64,000 nt of DNA, taken from NCBI GenBank assembly GCA_036429605.1, contig CM071589.1:6138001-6202000 (forward strand), written 5' to 3'. Made by a program: the position numbers and the translations under genes. Below are positions 25,152 to 37,538 of the stretch, piece by piece. How positions within the stretch are numbered: position 1 is the first letter of the stretch; every line of letters begins with the position of its first letter. Source of the DNA: Cladobotryum mycophilum. Its lineage: Eukaryota; Ascomycota; Sordariomycetes; Hypocreales; Hypocreaceae. The notes below the pieces were generated by a model, which saw only the letters and a list, made by a program, of their open reading frames with translations, was not told the DNA's origin and did not search any database.

Positions 25152-26241
25152 TAGACGTTGATCCCTTGGCGTTGACAGGCGGCAATAGGGGTGACTGGGT
25201 TAAAAAAAGGATTGGAGTTTGGGCATTTTCTGGCAGGAAGGGGGGAGAACGTGTGTACGAATATAATACTGGGATGCACTGCACCATGTTCTTGCGATAT
25301 CTGGCGCATGAGAAAAAGGGGCAGGGTTGTTTCCTTCTCGGATCATGGGCGGTGACTTGGCGGGAGAGGAGAGCAAGATGAAGTTGTGCTTCTCGAAAGG
25401 CCTCTTTGGAATCTTTGTTTGGGAGTGATGGCTTTTGTTAACTATTTTTTAAGGAAATATCCGAATCGTTTGGAGCTCGATGTAGAATAACCACGATTAA
25501 TATGTTGATATTGGTGGTTTAAGTGAATATTTCTAGGATGACATACGGTGTTTGTCTTGATGTATTCAGTTGTTTAGAGGGCAAAGTCTCTTTGTATTAA
25601 ATACAGCACAATATTGTGTATATAGTACTGATGACAGAGTATATGTTGCATGGTAGTCGTGTCGTTTGATGGTTGTACTCTAATCAACTCGAGGTTTACC
25701 TCTTTTCTGTTTACGTCAAATGCGTTGGTGTGACTTGGTTGGTGGGGTCATCTGTCAGTGTTCCTTTGTTATTACTTACCTATTGCTATTGGCTTGTATC
25801 CTTCTCAATGACTTGCCCTGTTGTATTAAAATATTAAGCCTATAAAGCCTATCAACTTTGATATTCATATAGGTCGCAATTCCATGTTGAACAAAGTCAA
25901 TTGAGATATGAAATAGTATTTGATGGATTCTATTGTTGATGATGATGACCACAATGGCTTAGCACTGCGAAAACGAATTGTGGATACTACCGCAACAGTT
26001 TTAGTGAGGCGGTGCACGGTCCATTCCCAAATTGTCTCGAAGGCACGTGACTTCCCGTGTGCAGCCTCATCAACGCGTTGTCTCGTGCGAGCTCACCTTT
26101 GGCATCATCGCCGCCGACGTTTTGTATGCCGTTTATCTCGTTGCGAAAGAGCAGAAATACTTTGTTGACTACTATATCCTGCGCAAATCATACCCGGAAA
26201 GCGCTTGCGTAAAGCTTCTCTCCATCATCACCATCGAAATC
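25152..26241. other. Intergenic region between KDM5 and TAF11
   Basis: AT-rich sequence serves as the 3' flank of the demethylase and the 5' flank of TAF11. I see no supported gene. The open frame extending upstream of the TAF11 start lacks an earlier conserved segment. Confidence 0.5.
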
Positions 26242-27272
26242 ATGGCTTCGCCGCCCTACGTCAGCTCTCCCTCGGCCATGTCGCCTCCCTACCCGTCTCC
26301 AGCCCAGATTCCGAACAAGAAGCGATCATCGACCCTCGATGTGAATGGCCCACCGGGAAAGCGCCGAAAGGGCTCCATCATCTCTCAGACATCTGGAATA
26401 TCGCATCCTCTACGACAGACTTCGTTTCCTCCCGAAGCCGGATCTCCTTACCCACGATCACCATCCGTCGACGCGGCCTCGCACGTCAGCGGGAGCGTCG
26501 TCAGTGCCACAGCGGGCGGTGCATCCAAGAAGAAGAAGCGCGGTAGGAAGGCTAAGAATACAAAGGGTGACGATTCGACGGAAAAGACACCGAGTCTAGT
26601 CGGTGGTAAAGCGGCTACGACAGTGAGCGGGCAGGGCGGCGACAAGGAATTGGAGGACGATGATGACGATGAAAAGGCCGAGATGGCGTTGGAGGATGTG
26701 GTCGCGAGGACGCAGGAGCAGAAACAGGAAGAAATTAGACTGAGGGCGATGCTGGTGGAGGCATTTGATAGCGAGCAGTACAGCCGGTACGAGCTCTGGC
26801 GAGCGGCTAAACTGTCGGATGCAGTAGTAAAGCGGGTAAGTCTGGCATGCGACCCATGCAATGCAAGTCAAAATGAGCAAAGCGCTTACGGGAAGAAAAA
26901 AACTAGGTCGTCAATGCGACAGTATCACAGTCTGTACCCCAGATGGTGGCTACTGCAGTCAAGGCAGTGGCCAAGCTGTTTGCGGGAGAAATCATTGAGG
27001 CTGCAAGAAACGTCCAGGCCGAGTGGATTGTCGCTGGGGAGAAGCAGAGCGAACTGCCGACTCCGCCTCCGTCGACCAATGAGGGGGAGAATGACGAGGA
27101 GATTGATTTGAAGAGGGGCCCGCTGAGGCCAGATCACCTCCGGGAGGCTTGGAGACGGTACAAGATGTGCGGCGAGAGTCATGGGGTGGGAGTGCAGCAG
27201 CTATGGCACGCGCAGCAAGGGACTGGAGTGGAGCGCTTCTCCACCAGGACACGGACGAGGTTGTTTAAGTGA
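26242..27272 (+). CDS. TAF11: Transcription initiation factor TFIID subunit TAF11
   Basis: The product is a 319-aa TFIID subunit with a C-terminal histone fold of the TAFII28 type, which pairs with TAF13. Two exons: 26242-26835 and 26907-27272, with a GTAAGT donor and an ACTAG acceptor. The N-terminal 130 residues are Ser/Pro-rich with basic clusters (KRRKG, KKKKRGRKAK) that probably serve nuclear import. An acidic DDDDDEKAE patch follows. The histone fold spans the splice site: RYELWRAAKLSDAVVKR on exon 1 and VVNATVSQSVPQMVATAVKA on exon 2. The family motif RPDHLREAWRRYK lies near the end. The start was set at 26242 because it gives the usual MASPPY-type Ser/Pro-rich beginning; the frame is open further upstream without conserved content. 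Confidence 0.92.
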
Positions 27273-27849
27273 GGGTTGGTTAGGGTGAGGGTGAAGACGA
27301 GGTGAGGTGAGGTAAGGTGAGGACGAGAGGTGTGGGTGGGTGGGTGAGGTAATGTGATGGTACTATGAGAATGGTTTAGCGAGTATGATTTTTTCTCTTC
27401 TTTCTTTCTTTCTTTCTTTCTTAGGAGCATGGATGATGATGCATTTGCATTAGATGATAGCTAGAGCGGTGCTGTGATTTATTTTTATTGGCGTTGAGGA
27501 TACAAAGAGGGAGAAAGACAGAACAGATGTCTATGGCTATGGCTATTACTAGAGATAATTATGATACCCCCTCATTGCGTTCACGCATCCATCTCGTCGT
27601 CGTCTCTGCTCGGCTGGTGACATACTTGAAGCACGACCACGACAATGATGACCAACAGGAACAATCTCGTTCCTCCACCAACTCGGTCACCAAGTGGACT
27701 CGACGTTAAAAAAAAAAACTAGAGGCCAAAGAATTACCCGTTTTGTAACAAGTGTGACCATTCAATTGGGGCCATTGTTGGATCGTTTGTGGAGTCTTGT
27801 TTTTTTTTCTTTTTCTTTTTTCTTCTCTTTGCAGCTGCTTGTGATGTCA

Positions 27850-27891
<42 letters not shown>

Positions 27892-28547
27892 GTGCTCAGA
27901 CGATTTTTTTCTTCCCTTCCCTTCCTTAGAGCGGCGTCTCTATAGAGATGGATCCATGATGCATGGATGGTGGATGGTGGATGGCAGAAAGTGGCTGGGG
28001 TCTGTCGTGCGTGCGTGTTGCAGCGGCTGCAGCGTCAGTGGAGTTGTTGGTGGATGAGCCCGCCTAGACTAGAGCCCTGGGAGTGCTAAGTAGGTACAGG
28101 TCAGGTAGGTAGGTAACTGGAGGTTAGTGGGTTAGTGGGCGGGCATCCAGTATGTACGGAGTATCTAGGCTCTAGGCTCTACTGCTCTAGGCAGTGGATG
28201 TGGTGGATGTGGATGTCGCGCTTACAAACTCTTCACCACCCCAAAACATTCAATGCATCGTCACCCCAGCAATAATTCTTTTTTCCCCTCCTCCCTCTCT
28301 CTCCCTCTCTCTCTCTCTCTCTCTCGTTCTGCTCTCTCTCTTTCGTTGCTCCAGTCCGGTGGTCATACGAGTACCTCCATCTTCATTATCCTATCCTCTT
28401 ATATCCATTCATATTTTATACAACACTTGTTGTTTGTTCAGGACTTGAATTGACGTATATCGACAATCCTCTTTTTTCTTCTTATTACACCAACTGGAAC
28501 GACCATCTTATAGCACGGAATCATTTTTTTTGCTGCTACATAACATC
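27273..28547. other. Intergenic region with TC microsatellites
   Basis: The region contains TTTC units (about 27396-27421) and pure TC runs at 27853-27889 and about 28295-28324. A TACGGAGTA nonamer lies at 28155-28163. The final part is probably the bZIP gene leader. No gene was found. Confidence 0.6.
27853..27889. repeat. TC dinucleotide microsatellite
   Basis: About 18 uninterrupted TC units are directly visible. Confidence 0.9.
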
Positions 28548-29390
28548 ATGCCTAGAGCAAAGGTATGTCACTGCACAATTTTTTTCTGCTTCTCCAACTA
28601 TCTCTTATTCACGAACAAAACACAAAAAAATACTCACTAATGCACGTCATAATCAAAATAGGTACAGCAAGAAAGCGACAATGCCGCAAAAACCTCCGCA
28701 GCTGCCATTCGCATCAGAGAAAACCAGCGACGCTCCCGCGCACGCAGAAAGGAATACGTCGAGGGCATGCAGCGCAAGCTCCAGGACTACGAGACAAAGG
28801 GTGTAGCCGCCACCCTCGAGATGCAGCAGGCCGCCCGCGACGTGGCCATTGAGAACTCGAGATTGAGGCTCTTGCTGGCGCACAACGGCATCTCTGGCCA
28901 GGTCATTGATGGGTTTTTGCAGTCTTTCAACGGCCAGGATAGCGCCGAGGCCGAGGAGCAGTTGCTGAAGATGCAGGCTGCCATGCCCTCGACGACGACG
29001 GGGACGAGTACCAGTACCATGGCCACACTGTTTCCTGAACATGCCCATGTCGACAAGTTGGCCGTCCTGGCGAGTGCGAGTGTCCAGCAGAGCTGGCATG
29101 GAGCCGACTCCAACTACAGCCTGGCCTCGGACGACTCGACAACGGCGCCGAGTACAGGTCCTGTGACACCCAGCTCTAGTGCCGCCAATACCCCTTCGTC
29201 CAACGATCAAGATTTTGACTCTCCCATGGAAATGTCCTGCGATGCGGCTGCTCAGATCATTGCTCGGATGCAGGGCTGTGGCGAGCGGGATCATCCAAAA
29301 GCGAACCTCGGCTGCCATGGACAGGGCGACTATCTCGTACAAAACTCGGCCTTTTTACAGATTCTCGAGGCTGCATCCTTTTTCAATTAG
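28548..29390 (+). CDS. bZIP transcription factor
   Basis: The product is a 247-aa DNA-binding protein. Two exons: a 15-nt first exon (28548-28562, encoding MPRAK) and 28662-29390, joined in phase 0. The intron has GTATGT...AATAG ends. The basic region is IRENQRRSRARRKEYV, with the Asn and Arg spacing of bZIP proteins, followed by a leucine-zipper-like amphipathic helix (MQRKLQDYE... to ...LRLLLAHNG). The middle is Ser/Thr-rich. The C-terminal block has conserved-looking cysteines (CDAAAQIIARMQGCG, LGCHG), a pattern I associate with a group of fungal bZIP regulators. Target genes cannot be told from the sequence. The tiny first exon makes it easy to miss the true start. Confidence 0.88.
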
Positions 29391-30859
29391 GCCATCATTG
29401 GAGAGGAATACATACAAAATAGCTAGTGCCGAGTACTACAGCAGTTCCTTCGAATCCGGTCTTTGGTAACTTGGTTAGCAAACGCTGTTTTCAGAGCATA
29501 CTGGTACCATACCATCCGAGACCTCTCTCTCAGATGAGCGCCGGCAGCCACTCGCTTTCCGACTCAATGGATGTTTCTACTGGTCAGACAAACATCGACA
29601 TTATGGAAACCTGCTTCCACACTGATGATTTTTCACTGTTGGTTCTTTGGAATGTCTGTCATTGCTGGATGGCAGACCCGAGCTTGATGCTTGGACCACC
29701 GTTTGCCGTTTCCGGCGATTGCTCGGTGTGACAGAGGCCATCTGATCCGCCAAAGCCCAGCTGTTTACGAAGTTATGAAGATGGGAGTATGAGGGACCGG
29801 TTCCAAGAGGGACAACATTCGGGCAGGTCACAGCCCTTTGCTGCTCCATAGGCAAACAGTACTATGGAGGTGGACGGCACAGCGATCCTTGAGCGACTTC
29901 TAGGAAGGCGCAAGCGCTCACCAACAGTCATTTGATTCATCAATGGCGCCTTGAACTGGCTTCAACATGTTTGCTACTTCAGATCACTTGGTCTTCTAGG
30001 CCACCGCTTCTGGTCGCGAATGAGCTCAATTGGACGATGCTCCGTCGCCATTTGAATGAACAGCATGTCGCAAAACATTCACATTGAGGGGCCATTTAGC
30101 TTTCACTTCATCAACGATGAACCATCTACTTGCGGGCGACGTTGTATTTGAGGTGCGGGGGAGAATCGATGCCCCCCACCCCCGTCCAAGAAGAATCTAC
30201 CTACGACAATCTTTTTTCTGATCTAGGAATCAAAATGTATGATATGAGAGAGTAACGGGGGTAACGTTCATTCAACGAACACACGTGTAACGATTAAGGC
30301 GAAAAAAGGGACAAGAGGGGAATCAAAATTGTTTTGCATTCAAAAGTACAATGCAGATTTTGGGAAGGGGAGGGAGGGGGACACAATACCAGGATTAGGA
30401 GGGGTTGATGAAGCGATGCATTTGAATCATGTTTTTTGGGAGTCTAAAAAAAGCGGCTCAACAGGAGTTTGAAGCCTTGCTACTGGGAATTAAAAAGTTT
30501 GAATTATGAATAAGATATATATTGAGATACTTTGGTTTCAATATTGAACTGATTGTGAATGATTCTATGTAAAAAACAAAGAGATTATATGATAAATAAT
30601 ATGAGGTTCATCATAAGTATCAACTTCAAATGCAAAAAACTCCATGTATAATGGTCCGCACAAGGGGAATCGCATCTCATCTTCCATTCATCACACAATG
30701 CGAATGAACCAAGGCTTGATATATCCATACATCTCCGTCCCCCCATCAAACCGGGGTATCTAGAACTCCAATCAATCCTTCCTTCCTCCCATACATCATG
30801 GCACTGAGATCCTTATCCCCAGTCCAAATAAGTACAAGATCGGTATCGTTCACCAAATT
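29391..30859. other. Intergenic region between bZIP and HET-ankyrin genes
   Basis: The bZIP and HET-ankyrin genes converge here, so the region serves as both 3' flanks. No reading frame with protein-like content was recognised. Confidence 0.5.
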
Positions 30860-33800
30860 TTACGAGACGTTTTTAGACGGGAATGGCGCCGACTTTAGTT
30901 TGCCGAACCAGCTCTTCGCCTTTGACGTTTGACGCTCGGGGTGCTCGTACGTCATCACATGGGGAGGTAGACTCGTCGTCTGTTGACTATCCACTGGTAC
31001 AGGCCCTCTTTCTGAATCGTAGCCGTACGTTACATTAGCAGGCACGCTGATCGGCTGATACGCCCCGAAGTTTACTTTAGATGCTGGAGGTGGTAATACC
31101 GATCCGGAATGATAAGTAGCAGGTACACTCGCTGTTTGCTGGTTGGGCATAGTGCCTATCTGCGAGTCATAAGCGTAGGATGCCGCGCGGGCTGGCACAC
31201 TGGCGGTTTGTTTGTCGTATCTAGACTCACTCGCCGCTTCGTAGGTATATGTTGCTGGACGGTACGAGCTTGCCTTGACAATTTTGCTTGAATCATATGT
31301 GCCGGTCAACTCCTGCAAGCGATCTGACTGCGTGGGTGCTGAGTAGTTATTATACGAAGATGTACGAGCTGGGAGGTTGGCTGATTGAGTAGATTGATAC
31401 GGCCTGCTGTATGTCTCTTCTTCTTGGTATCTCGATTGTCCGTAGGAGTAGTCGTATGTGATGGGTTTGGAAGATGCGTAGCCCCCGTACGGCGCTGGAG
31501 CGCTTTGAGTCGGCACCCGATATACAGGAGCAGTTCCTGGAGCTGGAGGTATTGCTTGAGCCCTATCGGACAAGGCAAGTCCTGAAGGAACATGATTGGA
31601 TTCTCGTTGCTGCCGATGGTCCTTGCAGGTCTCAGACATCTCAAAGTAGGTCGCGATATGTTGGTGGTCTTCCATCATCGCTACCTGCTGAGCATTACCT
31701 TCTTCCTCTACCAATTCGGCAAAGGTGGTGGTAGTGGTGTTGCTCATCCTCAAGTAATAATCCATTTGCACAAACGGATTTGCTCCCCATCGACAAAGCA
31801 TATCAGCACACTCGAATCTTCCACAAGAAGATGCGATATGCAAGGCTTTATTCCGAGTTGCAAGAGGCGGGAGGGTCGAACGCACGTTCATCAACTGTCG
31901 CAGGCACCCCAAATGTCCAAACATGGCAGCAAAATCCATGGGGGTTAAACCCAGCGTGTTAGTCTTGACGTCTTGTAGAGCACTATTCTGCAGTAGGATG
32001 GCCACCGCTTCATCATGTCCCCCTCGGCATGCAACATGCAATGGGGTTCTTCCCATGTCATCGCTCAAGTTGACAAGTGCGTTGTAGGCTATCAGCATCT
32101 TGATTGCATCGCAAGATCCGGTGGCAGCAGCGTGCCAAAGGGGTGATCGACCAAACATGTCTACTACATTGATATCCAAGTCGTAGCCACGATTTTGCAA
32201 GATTTGTATCGCATTGTTGTTATTGTGTGCGGAAGCTCTATGAAGAGGAGTCTCTTCATAAACATTGCGAGCGCCAATTCCAACGTGCTCCCAGCCCCAT
32301 TCCGCCATTTCCCTAAAGAGAGAGGAGCCAGCTTCGGATTCTACACTGCAGGCAGCAGCTAGATGTAGTGGTGTGTCGAAGTGGATACTGGTTCTCGCAT
32401 CAACAAGCCCCATGGGGCCATTCTCCACGCCCATGAAAGTTGGGAATGCTTTCCAAACCTTGGTATTGCAAATGGCAGCGATGTGGCCGACTGACAAGCC
32501 TCCCTTCGTTTTGTGCAATGACTGAGCCCCATTTGTCAGCATAAGAAGAACACAGTCTGCAGAGCCACCAGCGACAGCCCAATGTATAGGCGCCATGCCA
32601 TGTTCATCTGCTGTGATTAAATCTAAATCTGGGCCCTTGGCTAACAGCTGTTCAACTTTCCGGACATCTCCGTCAAATAAAGCGATGGCTAATTCCTCAC
32701 ATAGCGTCATGACTGACTTTCCGACTGCAGTATTTTGTTGTTCCCGAACTGTTGCAACAAAGTCATAGAGCGGCTTCATAAAAGCTCCAGTTATAGTGTC
32801 CATCCCTTCTCCTGTAGACGGTTTGACTCGTACAGGCATTGGAGCCGAATAAAGGAACAAATATTCGGGTTCAAAATCCAAGGTGCTCTGAAAGCATGGT
32901 TCAGTGACTTGCCGCACCCGGTCTGAATCGTAGGGATCGACCACCTCGCCATTCTTGAGAAATATTGCGTGGTGAAGCGGCATCTCTATAAGCTCCCTGT
33001 GGGTTTCAATTTCAGGGGTAGATATCACCAGGACAGAGATGTACATGCGACCCTGCAGCTGTATGCCTTCAACAATCGCATTACTGACCAGAGAGGAATC
33101 ATCTCCTAGGTAATCTTGCAATGTCCTCGGCATAATTTCTGTATTTCTGGAAATTAATGTCTCGATCTTTTTGTTTGTCTCCTGGAATACGTGCTCGAGA
33201 GCGCTTGTACACCCGGACAACTGGAAACACCAACCCTCCCACACCATGGCATTCAGTCGTCGCAGACCGACCACAACATCAATTTTTTCATCGGCCTTGG
33301 AAACGCTCTGAAAACGGAAAACCCCCATGGCCCGTATCTTACGGGAGTAATCCACCTTCAACGTCATTGTAGTGGAATTCCATTGATCCGAAGGGAATGT
33401 CTCCAGTAACCGATATTGCAAGCTGTCAGATGCATTGAGTTCTGATTCCATGTGCATGGGAGAGAGCCTGAACTGAGGAAGAGTATAATAAACTGGTTTC
33501 TGCCTGACGTAAATAGCCCGATACGCCTCTGCGTCAGAGAGAAATTGCGAACCAGGTGGCGGCAAGAACTTTTGAAACTTTGGTCGCAATCTTCCATACT
33601 GGTCTTCAGAAAGCCGCCGTAGCAGAATAACAGGACATTGATATGCGTCGCCGACTCTCATGACGCAGTCCAGGATGGCATAATAATCTTCTTCCATGGT
33701 ATCATCGTCGCTCTCGTTAACAGGCCGGAGGTAGAGTTGAACACGAAGACCCTGATTGGTGATGTTGGATGGCACGCTGGCGTAAACTGGCAAAGGTGGT

Positions 33801-34699
33801 AGAGGTTGCAGTGTTCCCGCATCCCTGAATTGGGCTGGAGATTCCGCCAGCATGCCAAACAAGGCATCAGGGTCTTCATCTGCCTGGCCGAACGAGTTCC
33901 ATGCGAATAAGGATTGATCATCAGTTCGTTGAATGATCTCCTGCTGAAGCCGGGTGAATGCTCTGCGGCCTTCACCGTACAAAAGAGGCATGTTGACTTG
34001 AAATAAACCCATCAAGCAGTATGCCGTATCCTCAAGTCGAGTGGTGTTTCGGTATGCAGCCCAAGCCATGCGAGCAGAAACGCTAAGATGAAGAGGGTCA
34101 ATTCTGCCATTCAGGACTTGTTCGTCAATTCCCGTAATTTCACTAATCAACTTGGTGAAGACGACTGGAGAGTCTTTCCGTCCGAGCAAGGTCCAGTCAT
34201 TTGCGTAAAATAGGACATTTTCGGGTGCGATGAGCTCCTGCAAGGTCCAGCCTCTAGTAAACCAACGACTACTGCGAAGTCGTCCAAAGATGACAGAATC
34301 GTCCTCATCTTTTGCCGGAGGGACATCAGAAAAATAGGCGTAACATTCGGCAGATTGCTTGTACCACAAGTACATGGAGTTGATAGCCTCTGACAATTCC
34401 GCGCTGCTCGTCTTGTCGATACAACATGTGTCGACCCAGATGTACGAAAGCCCTCTCGATAAGGCCAGCTGAGCAGCATTTGCGACTTTGAGGAAGCCTA
34501 CCTTTGATGCAATTGCCCTCTTGTTCTTATCCAAAGACTTTGTTGGCACGTCCTTTAGGCGCGACCAACCCTTCAACCGTCGCAATTGCTGAATGGTAAT
34601 CTCGTCATCACCCCAGGTGTGAGACAGGATGGCGTAAGGGGGAACATCATCGTCGTTGACGTCGACGAGCTCCAGAGTGTTTGCATCTAGCAGACGCAT
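30860..34699 (-). CDS. HET-domain protein with ankyrin repeats and a Tyr/Ser/Gln-rich tail
   Basis: An uninterrupted 1,279-aa single-exon frame. The N-terminal HET domain (about residues 1-250) shows the block PYAILSHTWG, then YIWVDTCCIDKTSSAELSEA, YAYFSDV and SRWFTRGWTLQELIAP. HET domains act in heterokaryon incompatibility and can trigger cell death. A middle region of about 400 residues is not recognised. Roughly seven ankyrin repeats follow (about residues 690-1000), for example TPLHVACRGGHDEAVAILL. The last 230 or so residues are low-complexity, rich in Tyr, Ser, Gln, Pro and Ala. They contain repeated variants of a QTASVPARAASY-like unit and end in a basic segment (KAKSWFGKLKSAPF). The frame is intact over 3.8 kb, unlike several neighbours. 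Role in allorecognition is inferred from the family. Confidence 0.9.
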   Translation of the reverse strand: MRLLDANTLELVDVNDDDVPPYAILSHTWGDDEITIQQLRRLKGWSRLKDVPTKSLDKNKRAIASKVGFLKVANAAQLALSRGLSYIWVDTCCIDKTSSAELSEAINSMYLWYKQSAECYAYFSDVPPAKDEDDSVIFGRLRSSRWFTRGWTLQELIAPENVLFYANDWTLLGRKDSPVVFTKLISEITGIDEQVLNGRIDPLHLSVSARMAWAAYRNTTRLEDTAYCLMGLFQVNMPLLYGEGRRAFTRLQQEIIQRTDDQSLFAWNSFGQADEDPDALFGMLAESPAQFRDAGTLQPLPPLPVYASVPSNITNQGLRVQLYLRPVNESDDDTMEEDYYAILDCVMRVGDAYQCPVILLRRLSEDQYGRLRPKFQKFLPPPGSQFLSDAEAYRAIYVRQKPVYYTLPQFRLSPMHMESELNASDSLQYRLLETFPSDQWNSTTMTLKVDYSRKIRAMGVFRFQSVSKADEKIDVVVGLRRLNAMVWEGWCFQLSGCTSALEHVFQETNKKIETLISRNTEIMPRTLQDYLGDDSSLVSNAIVEGIQLQGRMYISVLVISTPEIETHRELIEMPLHHAIFLKNGEVVDPYDSDRVRQVTEPCFQSTLDFEPEYLFLYSAPMPVRVKPSTGEGMDTITGAFMKPLYDFVATVREQQNTAVGKSVMTLCEELAIALFDGDVRKVEQLLAKGPDLDLITADEHGMAPIHWAVAGGSADCVLLMLTNGAQSLHKTKGGLSVGHIAAICNTKVWKAFPTFMGVENGPMGLVDARTSIHFDTPLHLAAACSVESEAGSSLFREMAEWGWEHVGIGARNVYEETPLHRASAHNNNNAIQILQNRGYDLDINVVDMFGRSPLWHAAATGSCDAIKMLIAYNALVNLSDDMGRTPLHVACRGGHDEAVAILLQNSALQDVKTNTLGLTPMDFAAMFGHLGCLRQLMNVRSTLPPLATRNKALHIASSCGRFECADMLCRWGANPFVQMDYYLRMSNTTTTTFAELVEEEGNAQQVAMMEDHQHIATYFEMSETCKDHRQQRESNHVPSGLALSDRAQAIPPAPGTAPVYRVPTQSAPAPYGGYASSKPITYDYSYGQSRYQEEETYSRPYQSTQSANLPARTSSYNNYSAPTQSDRLQELTGTYDSSKIVKASSYRPATYTYEAASESRYDKQTASVPARAASYAYDSQIGTMPNQQTASVPATYHSGSVLPPPASKVNFGAYQPISVPANVTYGYDSERGPVPVDSQQTTSLPPHVMTYEHPERQTSKAKSWFGKLKSAPFPSKNVS

Positions 34700-37538
34700 G
34701 TTTCCTCAAAGTCCATAATCGGAAACCGCAGATTTCGTATGAATAGTTTTTAGCGATGCGTTTAAGAGACATGGCAGCTCAACCTGGATCCAGGCCAGGA
34801 ATTCGAGGGTCGACAAGAGTTTTGTGTTAGTCGAGAAAGCCTTGCCCGGTGCGGCTGAGTCGCCAATGGTTGCGCTGGGCTCAAACCAAGGGAGCCTCGA
34901 ACACACCATTTCATTTTGACATGACATTATAGATCGCATTAGCCGCCAGCATCCATTGAGACTACATCAGCTGGCCTTGTTGACAGCCTTCAGGAGAAAT
35001 CAGCCTCGTAATTAATCAAGGGTTTAGTCGGCAGTTTGCCGCCATGTGGCATCCATTTTTGAGAGCGTCGCGGTTCCATAATCGGTAATTATCAGTATGC
35101 TGAACGCGCGATACGGAGGAACCTAACTTGCACACAGGACGGTGTTTGATGTTCTGTGATGTAGATGAAGAAAAGAGAATCTTTCATGTAGCTGGAAAAG
35201 GAGTGGACACGGTTGAGGCTGTAGATTAGGAAAGAAAGATGGTGACACAGTCTCTCGGTAGTTGCTCCCTAGACTCCCGCACCTTATCCCCCGTAGCTTT
35301 TGCTAGATTTAGTGCTATTGTCTACTAAAATTATAGCGCCTGAGCACCTAACCTACAGCTGGTGGCAAATGCCTGCACCTAGAATATCAACCGGGCCTCC
35401 ATCCATCATTTTAGTTATGGATCTATCCAATGGGATCTCCACATTCAAGCAGCCTTGGACAGAGGGAGATGGAGCTCGAATTCTGTAGGTGTAATATCTT
35501 CTTGTTTAATATCGCTTGTGGTTTATGGATGATTTAACTTGATAGAGATTTATTCTCCCTGACTCTTGCGTGAATGTTATGCACACATCCATCTGTTGTT
35601 GACTATAGGTTAGGTACCGTAGGGTCATGGTTCCGTGCCTGTACAGTGATGGAATCGCCTAAGAGGGGTTCTGAACGGAACCAAAACTTAGGTACACTCC
35701 TGGGACGGTCCCCCCACCTGGTTCCAAAGTCCCAGCTAGGTTGCAAGGCTGCAAGCTATTTACCAAGATGCCAGCGGGTGCCAACAGGTGCTAACAGGTA
35801 CTAGGTTCTAATAACAGGTAGCCCACCATTTTTACACTACGATAAACCAAACATCAAAATAAATGGCCATGACTGAATTCAGCTGGCAATAAAATCATCA
35901 TCCTTGGAGACCAAAATGCCATCCAAAGAGGGGCGCAGTGAGGTATGAGGAAAATATACATACATAAGTGGCCTTGCTGAGGACTAGTAGTCCTGTAATG
36001 CTCATCTATGCATGAGAGCCTGACCAAGTCTATTCCAGCTTGAACACTCCCGCACGAGCCTGATTGTCGCGACTCGCGAGGATAGTTATTAGCCGAGTCC
36101 CGAGACCAGATCATGGTCCTGTAGCCGGAGTCAGTGAGACACAGGCCATCAGAGGCAACGTGGGGGTTCCATGGCCGACTCGCGTAATAGATATTCTTAT
36201 CTAGGAGAAGGTGAATTAGAGAAATGCTGTCCTGTGCTTTTGTTTTCTATTTTATTCTCGTAAGCGAGTTGTTCAGAAGTCCAGGTTGTCAAGTCATCGA
36301 AGGGTGGTTATGAATTCAGTCTACAAGTTGAGTTCGCTTCATCATTCATCCCCCTACGGCTATGGGCAACTGTTCTGTTCCGCAACGTAATGCATGTTGG
36401 CTATTGCACAATCATAGTTACAGTCGATAAGCGCCAGAATGGAGGTGCTGAGTATTGTTATTGAGTCCTAATGGCTGCAAGCAACTTGTCAGTTTTAATG
36501 CTATCCAATGAGTCCCCTTTCCGAGAAAGTAGATGATTTTGTTGCCGTCGGATAAGGTTAGAGGTATGCATGGAAATGTATGTCACTTGACAGAGTTTAC
36601 TTGTTTAGTAGATGACTCTTCGGAGTGAAAGGAAAAAGGTTCTAAAAAGGGGACAGGACAAAAACTCGGGGTATTGAATGTTGAACAAATGAGAGTGTGC
36701 CAAATGGTCATGCAGGCAACTTCTGGGCCGTTTCATCGTCTAGGGGTTTGTAATTCAGGCAAGTCAGCGACTTGGAATACAAGGACAAAGAGAGAAGCTC
36801 ATTCAAGGAAGAATGTAACGGGTGATAGTAGGATTACCTTACAGTAAGCGACCGTACAGGAGAGCCCATTCCTGATAACGGCAAGCGAGGCATTTGCCCT
36901 AATTACTCCATCGCGATATGCAGAGCGCCGACCAACAACTCACAAAATATAGTACCAACACACCGCATCTCGTCCGTGCTTCACAAGATGATACATCCAG
37001 CATGTTGATGCCGCAAGGAGTCCTCACTCTGTCTGAATCTGGATCATCCCGAAGCATAATCTGACATCTGAAGCTAGGAATAGGGGCAAGCAATACAAAG
37101 ACTTGCCTTGTCTTAGACCTTGCCTACCTACCAAATCTTAGGAGAGTTCCTCATTAGGCATGTGGGGGCACGGCCAATGATGCCGGACGGCATACATGCA
37201 AGTGTGACTGACACCACACGGTTGGTTATCGTTGTATGTGGTGAACGAAATAACCCGCAAGTTACGGCACCCACACATCCTGCGGGTGGGCACATGTCCA
37301 TATTATACTAACCGATGATTTACTGTGTCCAGACTCGCATAAAGCTGTGCAGCTAACGGCATTGTGCCTCGCAAGGCAGGATGGTTCACCTTATAACATG
37401 CTGCTTCCTCTCCACTGCTCATCTTTCTTGCAGTTGGAGGAGTGTATCACACTTTACAACTTATTTACTAGTTGAAATCAGACTTTTCACGTCATACCAG
37501 CTATATACACAGTTCTGCAAAGCTAGGACACGATAGTC
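34700..37538. other. 2.8-kb intergenic region
   Basis: The region contains the HET-ankyrin upstream sequence and the monooxygenase upstream sequence. Around 35765-35822 there is a degenerate repeat of a GCCAACAGGT-like unit. No coding sequence or mobile element could be recognised. Confidence 0.5.
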
